From: Limnanthes douglasii subsp. nivea | Lineage: Eukaryota > Streptophyta > Magnoliopsida > Brassicales > Limnanthaceae | DNA: 64,000 bases | Direction: 5' to 3' | NCBI GenBank assembly: GCA_036936605.1 | Contig: JAUPFV010000005.1 | Location: 8,082,345-8,146,344 of the forward strand | In this document: positions 46,871 to 59,650 of the stretch, in pieces | Layout of the letters: each line of letters starts with the position of its first letter | Position numbering within the stretch: position 1 is the stretch's first letter | Translations under genes and position numbers: made by a program | Notes under the pieces: generated by a model | Seen by the model: only the letters and a program-made list of their open reading frames with translations | What the model was told of the DNA's origin: nothing | The model's database searches: none

Positions 46871-47221
46871 TTTGTTTTGTTTCCTTATTTTGTATTAGGG
46901 ATTTGGGCGGTTCCTATTTAAGGCGCTTCAAACTCTATTTTTTAGATTAGTTTTATAGAAATGAAAATCAAATACTTTGTTGAACTTTTCACTTCTTGTT
47001 TCCCTAGAAGTTTAGGGTAACGTTTATCCGTCATCCTCGCTGATGTTTATTATTTGTTCTTACTAATATTTCGCTACAATATCAGGCGGTCGGAACAACA
47101 AACACACACATTACACATACTGAAATTTTAGGATTGAATGATCTCGCTAAAATCACAACTTAATGATTATGTAGGTATCTAAATTTTAGGTGGAATTATA
47201 AAAAGAATCATCTGCTTCGGA
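46870..47221 (+). repeat. LTR-like remnant at the end of segment B
   Basis: CCTATTTAAGGCGC (TATA-like) is followed about 190 bases later by TTCTTACTAATATTTCGCTACAATATCA, which has the look of a copia LTR 3' end. Homologous to about 54945-55300. Homology between segments B and C ends exactly after CTTCGGACAA. Confidence 0.5.
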
Positions 47222-47750
47222 CAATATATTTTCTTTTTCAAAGTTAGATTTCCCTAAATTTTTCTTTTATCATTGATCTCTGATTATGTTCTCTTTAATA
47301 AATGACAACATACTTTATTCAAAATGGTGACATATTTACAAAATATTATGCGTATAAACAAAATAACAAAATATCAACCTTTGTATAATTTAATAAACTT
47401 GATATCATCTCTTCATTTTCTTTTGCTAATATTATTCTTTAATATATTAATTTTGAATATTTCTTATATTTAGTATTTTGTTTCTTACAATCTAACATAG
47501 TTTTATTGTTTTAAAGTGTAAAAAGAGTTTTATATATGTTGATATTGCAAAACATTTAAAGTATCTAAAACTACCCGATTGGAACCGAGTTAAATACCCA
47601 TACCTAACCGAATTAAGAAGAACCAACCCGAACCGAAATTTATTCGGTTCCTAAATGGATACTAGTTTTGGAAGAATCGAAAGAACCGAGAACCGAAAGA
47701 ACCGAACGGAACCGTACCGAAGAACCGAATGCCCATGCCTAATATCCATA
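47222..47750. other. Unique spacer with ACCGAA-rich simple repeat
   Basis: No homology to the end of segment C. Positions about 47575-47745 are dense in GAACCGA/ACCGAA words, a low-complexity motif common in plant non-coding repeats. No gene. Confidence 0.7.
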
Positions 47751-50700
47751 AAAGAACGTTGAAATGAATGATAATTCTTCTTATTATGCTTTGGTTTAAC
47801 TAAAATTATTTAATTAAAAATGATTCAATTTTAAACAATTTTCCAAGTTTGAACCCAAATTTGAAAATCAAGTTTGTTTGATCTTTTAAAATAAATATCA
47901 CTTATATTATTTTAAAAACTATTGGTAAATTTATACCATATCATATTTATTTGAAAAATAGCTTAAACACTTTTTTTAAAATATATATATATTTATTTAA
48001 TATTAGATAATGGGAGTTTTTACTCTAAAACAATCTACTACTAAACCTATATAGGATGAGTAATAGTGGAATCATGTATCCAAAATACTCATATATGAGT
48101 AATTTTTTTTTATTACTATGGAGGTTAGTTGGAGTTAGGTCATTGGAAGAGATGATTATGATGGGATGGTTTGTATCATTGTTAAATCATAGGTCATTTC
48201 TATCCCCTATAATAGCTAATTTTATAAATTTATTTATCAATAATTATTAAAAATTTAACAACATATCAATAATGATCTTACAATAAATTAGTAGTCATAT
48301 ATAGTCTTTTAGTAATTTAAAATAATTTTAAAATATTATTTTTTTAATATTATATTTTTTAAATTATAGCTTCGAAAAATCTAAAAATATTATTGGCTTA
48401 TTTTTTTAATACTAGCAAACTAGATTCATAAAATATATTTTAATTTGATTTTGATTTTTTTATTTATTAATTGCGTTTAACTGGAATGCAGAATGCATCT
48501 TGAACAAATAATAGTGTTATAATTGCAAAATTATGTGTAATTTAGTTGTAAATAAACAATTATATTATAGTTGTTGAATTTTGTGTAACTTGGTTGCTAA
48601 AAATAAATGTGCTCCAGTTGCGGAATTACGTACAAATGTGTTGCGTAAGTAAGAAAAAATAGTCGTGAAAATAGGAATTTGGTTGCTAAACAAACCCGAT
48701 GCGTAAAAAAACAAATACAACTTGTTTTTGTGAAAATAAATGTTAATTGGATGTGAAATAACTAACTTTTGTAGTTACGAAAATGCGTGTATTTTTGTTA
48801 ATTTTTTAAAAAATAGAGTGTGTTTCAGTTGTATAATTATATGTAATTTGGTTGCTAAAAAGAAAATGTGTTCCAGTTACAAAATTACGTGCAAATATGT
48901 TACGTAAGAAAAAAAATAGTCGTAGAAATAGGATTTTGGTTGCTAAATAAGTATGATTTTGTGAAAAAACAAAATACAAACTATTTTTGTGAAAATAAGT
49001 GTTAATTGGGTGTGAAACATCTATTTTTTTTAATTGTGAAAATATATGCATTTTTGTGTTAAAAAAACTTTTAAAAAATTATGTTCGAGTTGCGAACACA
49101 CGTGCAGTTTGGTTGCGAAATTAATCTGAAAAATATAATTGTGTTTCAGTTACGAAATTACGTGTAATGTGTAATTTGCTTGAATGGTTAACTTGTTTTA
49201 TAAAATAAAATAGTATGATTTGTATAATATATTATTGATAGACAATTTTATCAAGTATAACTAAAAATAGTGGGATCCTATAATATTTTGTTAATAATTT
49301 ACCCGGTATTTGATTTGTACCAATTATTTTTAAAAGATATTTTAACCTATGATTTAGTTTATGTACAAAAGAACCACTAGTATTACTAGATTGTTATAGG
49401 TTAGTAGTGAAAGTTATAACAGTAAATGTAAAAAGATCACTTTAAAAATTTATTGACATAAATCTTGGGTAATCTTTAAAATAATCATTTGGAGATAGAA
49501 ACAGCTCCAATAGATTTAGGTTGGTTTGATTGTTTTATTTTTTATTTTAATTCATTATCGCAATATATTTTATATAGTTGTCTAAACTTTTAAATATGGT
49601 ATTTGCTTTTTTATTATTCGTATTTTTTTGTTTATCAAAATTTTAATATCAATGTAGTTGCAATGTATTTGTCAGTTTTAGCTGTTTTGTTTTATCTAGA
49701 AAATATCATTATTTATGTATTTAAAATTTATTATAAAAAAAAATATAATCAACACTAAGTATTAAAATAATTTTTTTTTAAATTATAAATCTAAAACAAA
49801 TCACTCTATAATAAAGGTTTATATCAGTTATTTTGTAATTATCTTATGCTTCAATATAATCTATTATTATACCTATGTAGAGTTACTCACAGTGGAATCT
49901 CATGCATCCAAAATAGTAGTAGTACTATTATTTGTCAAAAATCAATAAAATTATAATAATTATTAGTTGGAATTAGATTATTGGATAAAATATTTATGAT
50001 GGGATGGTTTATATCACGTTAAATCATAAGTCATATCTACTTACATATATAAATGATGATATCATGTTAACAAATATTTTTCAAAACAAATTAGAATCAT
50101 TGATAACTTATTTGGTGGTTTTTTTACCCCCACAAAATAATATACTACTATAGCTAGTATATGGGATCATTAACAGTGGAATCTCATGCATTCAAAATAT
50201 TTGCGAAAAAATTAATGAAATTAAAATTGTTATTAGTTGGAGTTAGATTATTGGAAGAAAGGGTTATGATATGATGGTTTATATGAGTGTATAAGTTACC
50301 AATATTCATCTAACATTAAATTTATTAATTAATAATTATTCAAAATTTGACAAAATACCGATAACAACTTCATGATAAATTAGAATTGCTATATAAATAT
50401 TTGGTAGTCTAAATATATTTTAAATATTCTTTTATTTGGTTTTTTCTCTTAAATACTGTATCTTTCAAATCATAGCTTTGAAAAATTTAAACATGCCATT
50501 GTTTTTTGTTTTTTAAGACGAACAAAATTAGATCTATAATATATATATATTTTGATTTCTTTTTAATTTTTTGAGTTGCGTAATCACGTGTAATTGGGTT
50601 GGGAAATAAATCTGGAAAAAAATAATTGTGTTACAGTTGCGAAATTATGTGTAACTTTGTTGTTAATAAACAAATGTGTTCTACTTGCAAAATTATGTGT

Positions 50701-51345
50701 ATTTTTGTTGCTAAAAAATAAATGTGTTCCACTTGCAAAATTATATGCAAATGTGCTACGTAAATAAGAAGAAAATAATCGAGGAAATATGATTTGGGTT
50801 GCTAACAAGCCTGATTGTATGAAAGAAAAACAAAATACAATTTGTTTTTTAAAAAATAAGTGTTAATTAGGTGTGAAACATCTAACTTTTTGTAATTACG
50901 AAAATATGTTAATTTTTGTGTTCTATTTTTTTTAAAAATATATTATGTTTTAGTTGCAGGTTTCAATGTAGCTTGGTTACTAAAAAAATGTATTTCATTT
51001 ATAAAATAACGTGCAAATGTGTCGCGTAAGTAAGGAGAAATTAGTTGTAAGATTAAGGTTTTGGTTACTAAATAAGTGTGGAAAAAATAAAACACAACCT
51101 GTTTATGTGAAAATAAGTGTTAATTGAGTGTGAAACATCTAACTTTTGTGTAGTTGTGAATATATATATATATATTGAAAAAACTTTTAAAAAAAATAGA
51201 ATGTGTTCGAGTTGCGGTAACACGTGGAATTTGGTTGCTAAACACAAATATACTCCACCTACAGAATTATGTGTAATTTGGTTGGAAGAATAAGAAGAAA
51301 AAATCTTTTTAAAATATCACTCATCGATTTTGTGTTGTTCTGTAT
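47750..51345. repeat. Array segment C modules
   Basis: The landmark order is the same as A and B. Between about 49783 and 49793 some 500 bp present in segment B (about 41415-41930) are missing, so modules C1 and C2 are fused across a deletion. It contains the uninterrupted counterpart of the MULE insertion site near 49064-49085. No coding sequence. Confidence 0.87.
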
Positions 51346-52620
51346 TTTTATAATATTTTTTATTAATTTTGGACTAAAAATATATAAGGTTTTAATAATT
51401 AAAAATAACTAACTATTAAACATGTAAGTTTTAAAAATATTACTAAAAATATTGATAGTGGTATCAATAATTCTATCTAAATAAAAACAACTAATAATAA
51501 TAACTCTAGAACAATCTAAAATTTAATTAAAATAAATGAAAATATCAAAATTATAAAAATACACAAATTATTAAATATATTATAAAATAAAATTATATAA
51601 TTTTTATAAAATATTATTAGTCGGTAGTAATAGTTTGAAAAATAGTAGTTTATACCAATTGAGATAAAAAACGTATACAATTTACCAATAAGTCCAGCGT
51701 CAAATAGGCTTTATATATATCTACCAAAATATGATTTTAGTTACCCACTACTTCACAACGTGACAATGAGAGTTTGAGGAGAAATGGCTGATTTTGAAAT
51801 TATGATCAAATGTTTTGATTTGAGACTGCAATTGTTTTGTTATTAGGGTAATTGAGTTTTTTTTAAATGGGCTGGATCTATTTGTAAAATAAATCTGTTC
51901 TGGTATGACTAGGTAAGTAACAAAAAAAATAGATTCATTATGTAAGTCTCCCTTTAAAATATTTTAGTATGGTGGCTCATTTGTACCAATTATTTTACTT
52001 ATGATAGAGTCTAAGGTTTTCTTTAATTTCGAAAATAGCCACTAATATTAATGGATTGTTGTAGGTTAATAGTAAAAATATACTCTATAATTGATTGAAA
52101 AATACTTAAAATTATTTATATGAATTTTTTTTACTCATTTTTTAATGTTAAAGCAACTGGTCAGTAATCTATATGATAATATTTTGTTTAAAACCATACG
52201 TACTTGTATTTGATTTGTATTATCTAACACATCAGAATCAACTATTTTTTTAAAATCATTTTGAAAAGTTATTAGTAATATTTTTTGGATAAATAAATAT
52301 ATTAAATAAATAAATAATTTATATAAATATAAAAACAAATTCCGATGAAAAATTTAAAATTTAAAATAAAACAACAAATCCAACAAAAAACTATAGATAG
52401 GTGGTTAGTTTAAAAACATTAAAAGATGGATAGAAGTTCCATGATATGTCAATAAGTTTTTATGTAGTAAAGTATTATTTTTATATATGGTAAAGTAAAC
52501 CTAAACATAAAAGTAGATGAATGGTTACACTACTTTAAAAGCGAAATTAATGAGATTGACTGTATTAATTATAATCATAATGAGATTGACTGTATTAATT
52601 ATAATCATAATTAGCTATAG

Positions 52621-52668
<48 letters not shown>

Positions 52669-52710
52669 TGTTTTTATTGGAAATATACATCATTTTATCA
52701 CTTTTTGACA
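51345..52710. repeat. Segment C spacer and probable copia 5' LTR end
   Basis: Homologous to 43346-44700. Ends CTTTTTGACA just before a PBS, as an LTR should. Includes a 31-bp tandem duplication (ATGAGATTGACTGTATTAAT) at 52549-52610. Confidence 0.7.
52626..52665. repeat. (TA)n microsatellite
   Basis: About 40 bp of uninterrupted TA, expanded relative to the homologous site at 44609. Confidence 0.95.
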
Positions 52711-52722
52711 TGGTATTAGAAC
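52711..52722 (+). other. Primer binding site-like motif of copia fragment copy 2
   Basis: TGGTATTAGAAC, two mismatches from the plant copia PBS TGGTATCAGAGC, preceded by an LTR-like ...GACA edge. Missing from copy 1. Confidence 0.75.
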
Positions 52723-54945
52723 AAAGTTCTTAATGCTTTTGATTATCACAATTCTCATTTAAAAAATATGGGATGTTCTGCACGGAGATTGTGATTCTTG
52801 TATGCTCCAATCGGAGATCCAAGCCACCAACTCTAAGGGTTCCAGATCAAAGAACAAAACTATTGATCCCTCTAATCTATTCTACATTTATTATTCCGAC
52901 CAACCATGTCATTTATTGGTTCCTATAAAATTAAACAGTCTCGATTACGAGTCATAAAGCAAGGTAGTTATACATGCCTTGCATGCAAAAAACAAAAGAT
53001 CGGTTTCGTTGACGGTTTTGCCAGAGAACCACCACACGGGAATGAACATCTTCTGTTTGAGCAATGGAACTAATGCAATAAAATGATAATTTATTAGTTG
53101 ACTCATGTTGTTGAATCAGACATTGCTGAAGGGGTTATCAATACCAAGACAACACGCGAAGTATGGGTTAACTTGTGCGACCAATTCTCTCAAAAGAATG
53201 CTTCATTCTTGTTTCAGATACAATAATCAATCGCTACCATATCACAAGGCACAATAAAAGTAGCTACATATTTTACTAAGATAAATGCATTATGGGACGA
53301 GCTCGAGACATATTATTCTTTAATGATCTGCAATCAACTACAAACACACCTCGAATAGAGAGAAAAATATCGTTTTATGCAAATTTCTTATGAGTTTTAA
53401 TGAATATTACAAGGCGGTAAGGTCCTATATGGTGATGATATCACATGATAATCCAAAAAGAAAAGCAATGACATGTATCTTATGAGCCAATTGAAATTTT
53501 CTCCATAGCAGTTATAGTTTCTCAAAAAAAGAATATTCAAAGCATAAATATGTGACAACTGTAATTGATCCAGATATATTATAGATGTATGTTGGGCTCC
53601 CGGACTTTAGTGTACGTATTGTGATAAGAGGGGTCACACAGATGATAAATGTCGATTGAAAAATAGAAACAATAACAAGTCAGTATAATTTCGAGGAGGA
53701 AAATATTCAGTTCGTGACAATCAACATTTGGCGAATACAATAGAATTTACTTATCGGGTTCTAATACTGCTAGCATTGTTTGACGGTTCACTACCGAATA
53801 AAGGCAACAACTAGCCCGAGCAATCATTGCACTAAGTCACAATAATTCTGGTAATGTTGATGCATATATAAATGTTGTGGGTTTGATTTAATCCACTATT
53901 GTGTTTGATAGTTCTAGTGGTACAAGTCATTGGATTTCAGATACTAGCGCCACATATCATATTGTCTCTCACATATCACTTTTAACCAATCTCAATCATT
54001 CCGCTATTACCAATGCTAATTTACCAAATGATGCAACACCACGAATCACTCACATTATCACAATTAGTTTTAATTCAAAATTAACCCTTACAAATGTCTT
54101 GTTCATACCAACCTTTAAATTTACATTTATTTTCAACTAGCAAACTCATTAAATATCAGAATTGTTGTATCGTTCTTTCCTAACTATTGTATTTTACAAG
54201 ACTTGGTTTCAGAAAGATGATTGGCTCGGGTAAACAACGTGGTGTTCTATAATATATACATCCAAATAAATCGACTATATGTCGAGTGTCGCAAACATGT
54301 GATCCATGACACTTACACCTACGACATCCATCCTTATCTCATTTTAAATTACTTTTGCAGTTGCTTTCAGGTATTCACAAATAGTTAGAAAAATTGTGTA
54401 CAATTTGCCCACAAACAAAGCAAACACGATTGTCTTTTCCCGAAATCCCAATAAATATAAAATTTCATTTCTCCTTATTATATTGTGACGTATGGGATCC
54501 TCACAGAGTTCAGTCATATACTATTTAACGTTATTCCCTTATAATTATTAACGATTTTGCTCGATGCGCATGGACTTTTCTTATTTACTATAAATAAAAA
54601 ACATAATCTTATTAACTAATTTTGTGCAATTCGTCGAAACCAAATTTCAAACGTATGTTCAAACAATAAGAGTGAATAATGGTACATAATTTCTTATTTT
54701 TCGTATTTTTTCCGAAACAAAGACATTAAAATTCAAAATTCTTGTGTTTACACCCCGCAACAAAACAGAGTTGTCAAACAAAAACATCCATATATTTTAA
54801 ACGTTACTCATTCTCTCATGTTTCATTCAAATGTGTCACTTGAATTTTGAGATGATTATGTTTTAACAACCATTTATTTAATAAACCATATTCCTACTCC
54901 TTTAGTATCAAATAAATCCCCATTGATAGGATTTTATTTTATCAT
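52711..54945 (+). mobile_element. Copia gag to integrase fragment, copy 2
   Basis: About 8.07 kb downstream of copy 1 and colinear with it: gag 52850-53500, zinc knuckles 53540-53660, protease-like SHWISDTSATYHI at 53924-53965, gag-pre-integrase near 54300, integrase words to about 54940. It shares with copy 1 the loss of reverse transcriptase and most lesions, so the fragment was already broken before the segment was duplicated. Confidence 0.88.
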
Positions 54946-55300
54946 GTTTGTTTTGCTTCCTTATTTTGTATTATGCATTTAGGCGGTTCCTATTTAAGGC
55001 GATTTAAACCTTATTTTTTAGATTAGATTTATAGAAACGAAAATCAAATACTTTGTTGAACTTTTCATTTATTGTTTCCCTAGAAGTTTAGGGTAACGTT
55101 TATCCATCATCCTTGCTGGTGTTTATTATTTGTTCTTACTGATATTTTGCTGCAATATCAAGAGGTCGGAACAACGAACACACACATTACATATACTAAA
55201 ATTTAGGAATGAATGATCTTGCTAAAATCATAACTTAATGATTATGTGGGTATCTAAATTTTAGGTGGAATTATAAAAAGAATCATCTACTTCGGACAAC
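54945..55300 (+). repeat. LTR-like remnant at the end of segment C
   Basis: Counterpart of 46870-47221, ending after CTTCGGACAA. Confidence 0.5.
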
Positions 55301-55720
55301 TGAGCACAAAGTTATGTTCTTACCAAGTCAAATACTAAAACTATTTTTGCACACTCGTTGTGCACCCTAATAATAATAATAAAAATCATCCTATACACAA
55401 AGGTATTTCATCAAAGTGACAAGAAAGGTCTCAAATTAAAAATTATAGACTTAACTAGTGTCAATTCCTACTTTAGATAACTTCATATCACCCATGTTTG
55501 GACCATACATGTTTCATGCGATCGCGTTGTAGTTGTTTGTTTACTCTTTCGTTATTGATAGACTGGTAACGAATCATATTATTTTTCAAGGGAAACTTGT
55601 GCACTCATTGTATCGGTATCTACATGATTACCTTCATATATACATATGCGTGCTATACATTCACTCCATGTATTTATGGAAGCATGTTAGGTAGAAAAAT
55701 AAAAGATAACGTTGAAACGT
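55301..55720. other. Gene-free stretch, nothing recognised
   Basis: Less AT-biased than its neighbours but with no open frame, motif or repeat that I can name. Confidence 0.5.
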
Positions 55721-55724
55721 TATG

Positions 55725-56110
55725 AGTATTTCAGTGTCTTGGAGAATATTGTAACTTGAATGGATAATTGAAGCTTTGTGAATGTTTTATTATATTTAAA
55801 AATAATTGTGTAACGAATATTAATGCTTTAGTCAGATCGAGAATATTAACTTGGATAGATAATTGGAAATTTATAAGAAGTGTTTTATAATATTGAAGAA
55901 TATTGTGTAAGGATTATCAAGATTTTAGTCAAATGTGGAATAATAACTTGAAAGGATAATAAGAACATTGTGAGTATTTTCTTATTTTGTATAATATTGT
56001 AATAAACAATAAGATTCTAGTCAAATCCGAAATAATAAATTTGATGGAAAAACGTGTATTTAAGAATAATATGTAATGAATATTAAGGATTTATAAATAT
56101 CTCGAAGAAT
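55725..56110. repeat. Degenerate tandem repeat, unit about 95-115 bp
   Basis: Three to four units sharing GAATATTGTGTAA, TTAGTCAAAT(C/G), AATAACTTGAATGGATAATT and GTGAGTATTTT words. Divergence between units is high, so the array is old. Confidence 0.75.
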
Positions 56111-56167
56111 AATATTTTAGAACCATTTATCTCAAAAGAAACTAATAATTTATACAAAAACAATATA

Positions 56168-56517
56168 TGTTATAAAATACTATGCAATTATCACAAAATG
56201 GCTCAAGCACAAAATATATACGAAGGAAAGATTTAAATGAAACACAGGATTTAACGTGGTTCGACAATTGTCTACGTCCACGGGCGCCGCCAGAGAAAGA
56301 GTTTCACTATGATAGAAAAGGTTACAGATTTCAGATTGTGTTTTGTGTCGCCCTATTAATCTATTTATAGGGAATTAATAGACTTACTAGACTATGAGCC
56401 TAATGGGCTCATACCACAAGACTAACTCAAGTGATTGGACAATATCACTATCACAACACAAAACTGTACTGCCGGACACAGTACACTGTCAAGGCACTAT
56501 TCGACTCATTCACAACA
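56168..56517 (-). mobile_element. Solo copia LTR with 5-bp target duplication
   Basis: 350 bp, TG/CA termini, full-length match to the LTR at 28507-28859. Flanked by ATATA at 56163-56167 and ATATA at 56518-56522. The promoter-like CTATAAATAG on the - strand (56361-56370) gives the orientation. A product of LTR-LTR recombination. Confidence 0.96.
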
Positions 56518-56959
56518 ATATATTTTCTACCATAAAAAAATCTACAAAATTGAATATGAGCCAAGACGTAGCTTTATGCAAAACATATATGTAAAAGGTG
56601 TGTACATCAAAATGTAGGTGCACAACAAATCAAATCCGTTTTTAGGAAAAATAAATAAATGTATCATTAGTTAAAAGATGATGACAATCATATTTTTTGG
56701 TAAATACAAAACATAAAATTAAAAATGTATAAAATTCGAACATATACTCGGGCTATACTCCGATAACAAGCCAGTAGCCTGAAACAAAAAAATACTAAAT
56801 CTAGAAGGGGCGGATCTAAGGGGTGGTCATGTATGCCATGGACCATCCTAAATTCTAAAAATAAGTCTAATGTAGTGGTAATAATGTTCTGTTTTTAACT
56901 TTTGAGGTCAAGAGTTCAAACCTTGGACCACCCCAAACTATTCTTTTTTCTTTTTTTTC

Positions 56960-57145
56960 CTTTCTTTATTTTGCCCCCAACTAAATTCTAAATCTACACA
57001 AATACAAAAAATTCTTTTTTTCTTTTTTTTCCCAACTAAACCCTAAATCTACACAAATATAAAAAATTCTTTTTTTCTTTCTTTTTTTCCCTTCCTTATT
57101 CCCCCATAACTAAACCCTAAATCTACACAAATACAAAAAACATAG
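56960..57145. repeat. Three tandem units in the hAT leader
   Basis: Units of about 60-70 bp containing AACTAAACCCTAAATCTACA, CAAATACAAAAAATTC and a T/C-rich tract. Followed by a CT-rich stretch (CTCTCTCCCC) at 57150-57260. Confidence 0.88.
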
Positions 57146-57728
57146 CAGCCCTCTTTTGTCTCTCTCCCCAAACACAGCAACCCCTATCTGTCTCTCCCCC
57201 CAAACGCAGACGCCTCTCTCTTTCTCTCTTCAAACGTAGCAGCCTCCTCTATCCTCTCATCCTCAATCAAAATCGCATATTTTCTCTTACAAACATAAAA
57301 AACGCAGCTCACTGGAATCCTTTGATTTTAGGTTTTGAAAATCAATTTGAAACAAATCATTGAATGGTAAAATAATAAAAAAACTTAAAGCTAGTTTGAA
57401 ATTTGAGAAATTAAAGATTTAAATATACTTAATTTGTTAAATTGATTTAGATTTGTTAGAATTGTTTAATTGATTTAATTGACTTAACAAGAATCATGAA
57501 TTTTTTTTTATTTATAAACCGAATTTCACATGTTTTGAAAATCACTTTGAAACAAATCAGTGAACGGTAAAGAACAAAAAAATTAAAGCTAGTTTGAAAT
57601 TTGAGAAATTAAGTGTATTAAATGTAATTAATTTGTTAAATTGATTTACATTGTTAGAATTATTTAATTGATTTATCTATTTGAGTGAATGAGAGATAGT
57701 GGATGAGAAACATTTTACGAAAGAATTA

Positions 57729-58397
57729 TGAGTTCTTATGGTAATCTTGAAGTTGATGTGCACAGAGTCAAGGTATGTGCAAGGTAATAAATCCAAAATA
57801 CTTGCTATATTTTTTACAATTCACAATCATTTCAAGACTGATTGTTTTTTACATGCCATAGATTTTGTAATGCAAGAGTTAAATGATCGATTTACACCCG
57901 AAAATGTTGAGTTGTTGAGTTGTGTGTCATGTTTGAATCCTTGTTCTTTATTTCAAGGACACTAACTCACTTGTGAGGTTGACAAGATTATACCCAAATG
58001 ACTTTGTGGATGTTAATGATAAAGAGTTGTCTAGCCACCTTGAGACTTATATTGAGTGTGTGAAGATGAACGATAATCTTTCCAGCTTGAAGATTATCTC
58101 GGATCTATGTAGGACTCTTGTGCGTACAAAAATTCACAAAACATTTGGATTTGTGTACACGCCTTTAAAGCTAGCTTTGTCATTACCATTGGCCACCGCA
58201 AGTGTTGAGCGAGTATTTTCTAGTATGAAACATGTGAAGAATGAGTTGAGAAATCGAATGTCCAATCCATGGCTTAATGATTGTTTAGTGACATTTGTGG
58301 AGAAATAAGTGTTTGTTACAATCGATGATCGAGATATTATCAAGCGCTTTCAAGGCATGAGTAAGAGAAGAATGCAATTACGTTTAGACTATAAATA
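57729..58397 (+). pseudogene. hAT transposase C-terminal fragment
   Basis: Translation shows DFVMQELNDRFTPENVELL at 57862-57918, then after a frame change near 57955 NSLVRLTRLYPNDF and the hAT dimerisation block LKLALSLPLATASVERVFS (58164-58220), MKHVKNELRNRM and WLNDCLVTFVEK. The block resembles zf-MYM/TTF-type hAT proteins. A stop ends the frame at 58306, and a few in-family residues (IIKRFQGMSKRRMQL) follow it. The catalytic DDE part is missing, so the fragment cannot transpose. An upstream intron (GT near 57785, AG near 57875) is possible. Confidence 0.92.
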
Positions 58398-58867
58398 GAT
58401 TTTCATTTTTAGTTGTAATAGTGTATTGATGTATATTGACTATATGTTACTCTGACTTTTTTTAGTTCAATGATATTTTTGGCACACCCTAAATTTTAAT
58501 CCTGGATCCGCCCCTGGATGATAGGTTCCAACTACATGACCAAACAAGGATAACATAAAACAAATAATACAAAAACATACGACAAAGGTACAACAAAGAG
58601 CTAGCGGATATTATCTAATTGTTGTAGTCCTAAAAAGAGATAAGTGATGACAAAATAGATGCCAAATACAAAAATGTGCTGATAATGAATAATCCAATTA
58701 ATCCGTATCAACCAAATACAATAGTTTGGTGATAAAAGATATCAAATTGATATGTTCATCAAAAAATATAGTTCAAAAATGGTGGTAACTACATAAAAAT
58801 AAAAAATTAGTGTGGAAAAAGATGTGGTAGTTTATACCAACGAGACCATTTTGGTGCCAATGAATCT

Positions 58868-59650
58868 CTACCAGAGATCGATAAGAATACGATAGGAAAT
58901 TGCAGAGGTAGAAGTTAATATAAAAAAAAAGTTCTTGAGTTTCACTCTAATAGCCTCAGAGCATTTTTGCCAAAGATGGCAAAAACGTGGAAAATTCCAT
59001 TTTGTATCCTTTTGAGACCATCTAGTCCAAGCATAGCCTATGAGATAGAAGTTGAGCTTCATGTTGGCAACGTCTCAGATGCTCCGTGAGAAGACAAAGT
59101 CATATATGATATGATTGATGGATTCGGTCACAGAGTAGCAAATATATCAATCACGATGGACGTTTAAGGTTCAACTAATGAGTTTATCTCAAATAAATAA
59201 CTTGTAATATAAAGTGAACCAAAAGATAAAAGCATGACAAGGAATATTATATTTATGTCATACCAAACCATCCCGCTCAACATATAAAGTAATTATACAA
59301 ATGACATGGTAGGTGCTATTAATAGTAATGTTTTTTTTCACTTCTAGCAATTTAATATTAGACGTTGTTATAATTTACACTTGGGATATGAAATGAGACA
59401 GTGAGGTTATTAATCTTCGTAAGGTTACTATAATTTCTGTAACTACCATACCTGATAGGAATAGGCTAACACCAATGACCATTCACTATGATATTTGATG
59501 CATCAAGCTTTTAGAATCACAAATAATATTTCATCCATAATGTATAACCATAGTCGCTCAAAGCAACCATGTATCAAACCGAAACAAGGTAGATTTTTCA
59601 TTACCAATCGTCAATCTATAAAATTTGTAAGTTAAAGACCTAAGACAGAG
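58868..59650 (-). mobile_element. LINE (L1-type) 3' fragment, copy 1
   Basis: The - strand translation gives the zf-RVT part of plant L1-type elements (YDINIIFLVMLLSFGSLY, then YICYSVTESINHIIYDF, MKLNFYLIGYAWTRWSQ, FCHLWQKCSEAIRVKLKNFF). The same region occurs in the larger copy at 62.2-62.6 kb with different sequence, so it is a separate, older copy. Confidence 0.7.

Larger units (their letters stand above)
56806..58515 (+). mobile_element. Internally deleted hAT transposon
   Basis: The ends are AGGGGCGGATCTAAG and, in reverse complement, AGGGGCGGATCCAGG, a typical plant hAT terminus. The interior starts with pyrimidine-rich leader repeats and holds only the C-terminal transposase region. 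An 8-bp target duplication is not evident (AATCTAGA against GGATGATA), so the flanks are eroded or the ends shifted. Confidence 0.87.

Noticed and set aside
56798..58523. 8-bp target duplication of the hAT element
   Set aside because: AATCTAGA and GGATGATA do not match; no shift of one or two bases rescues it.
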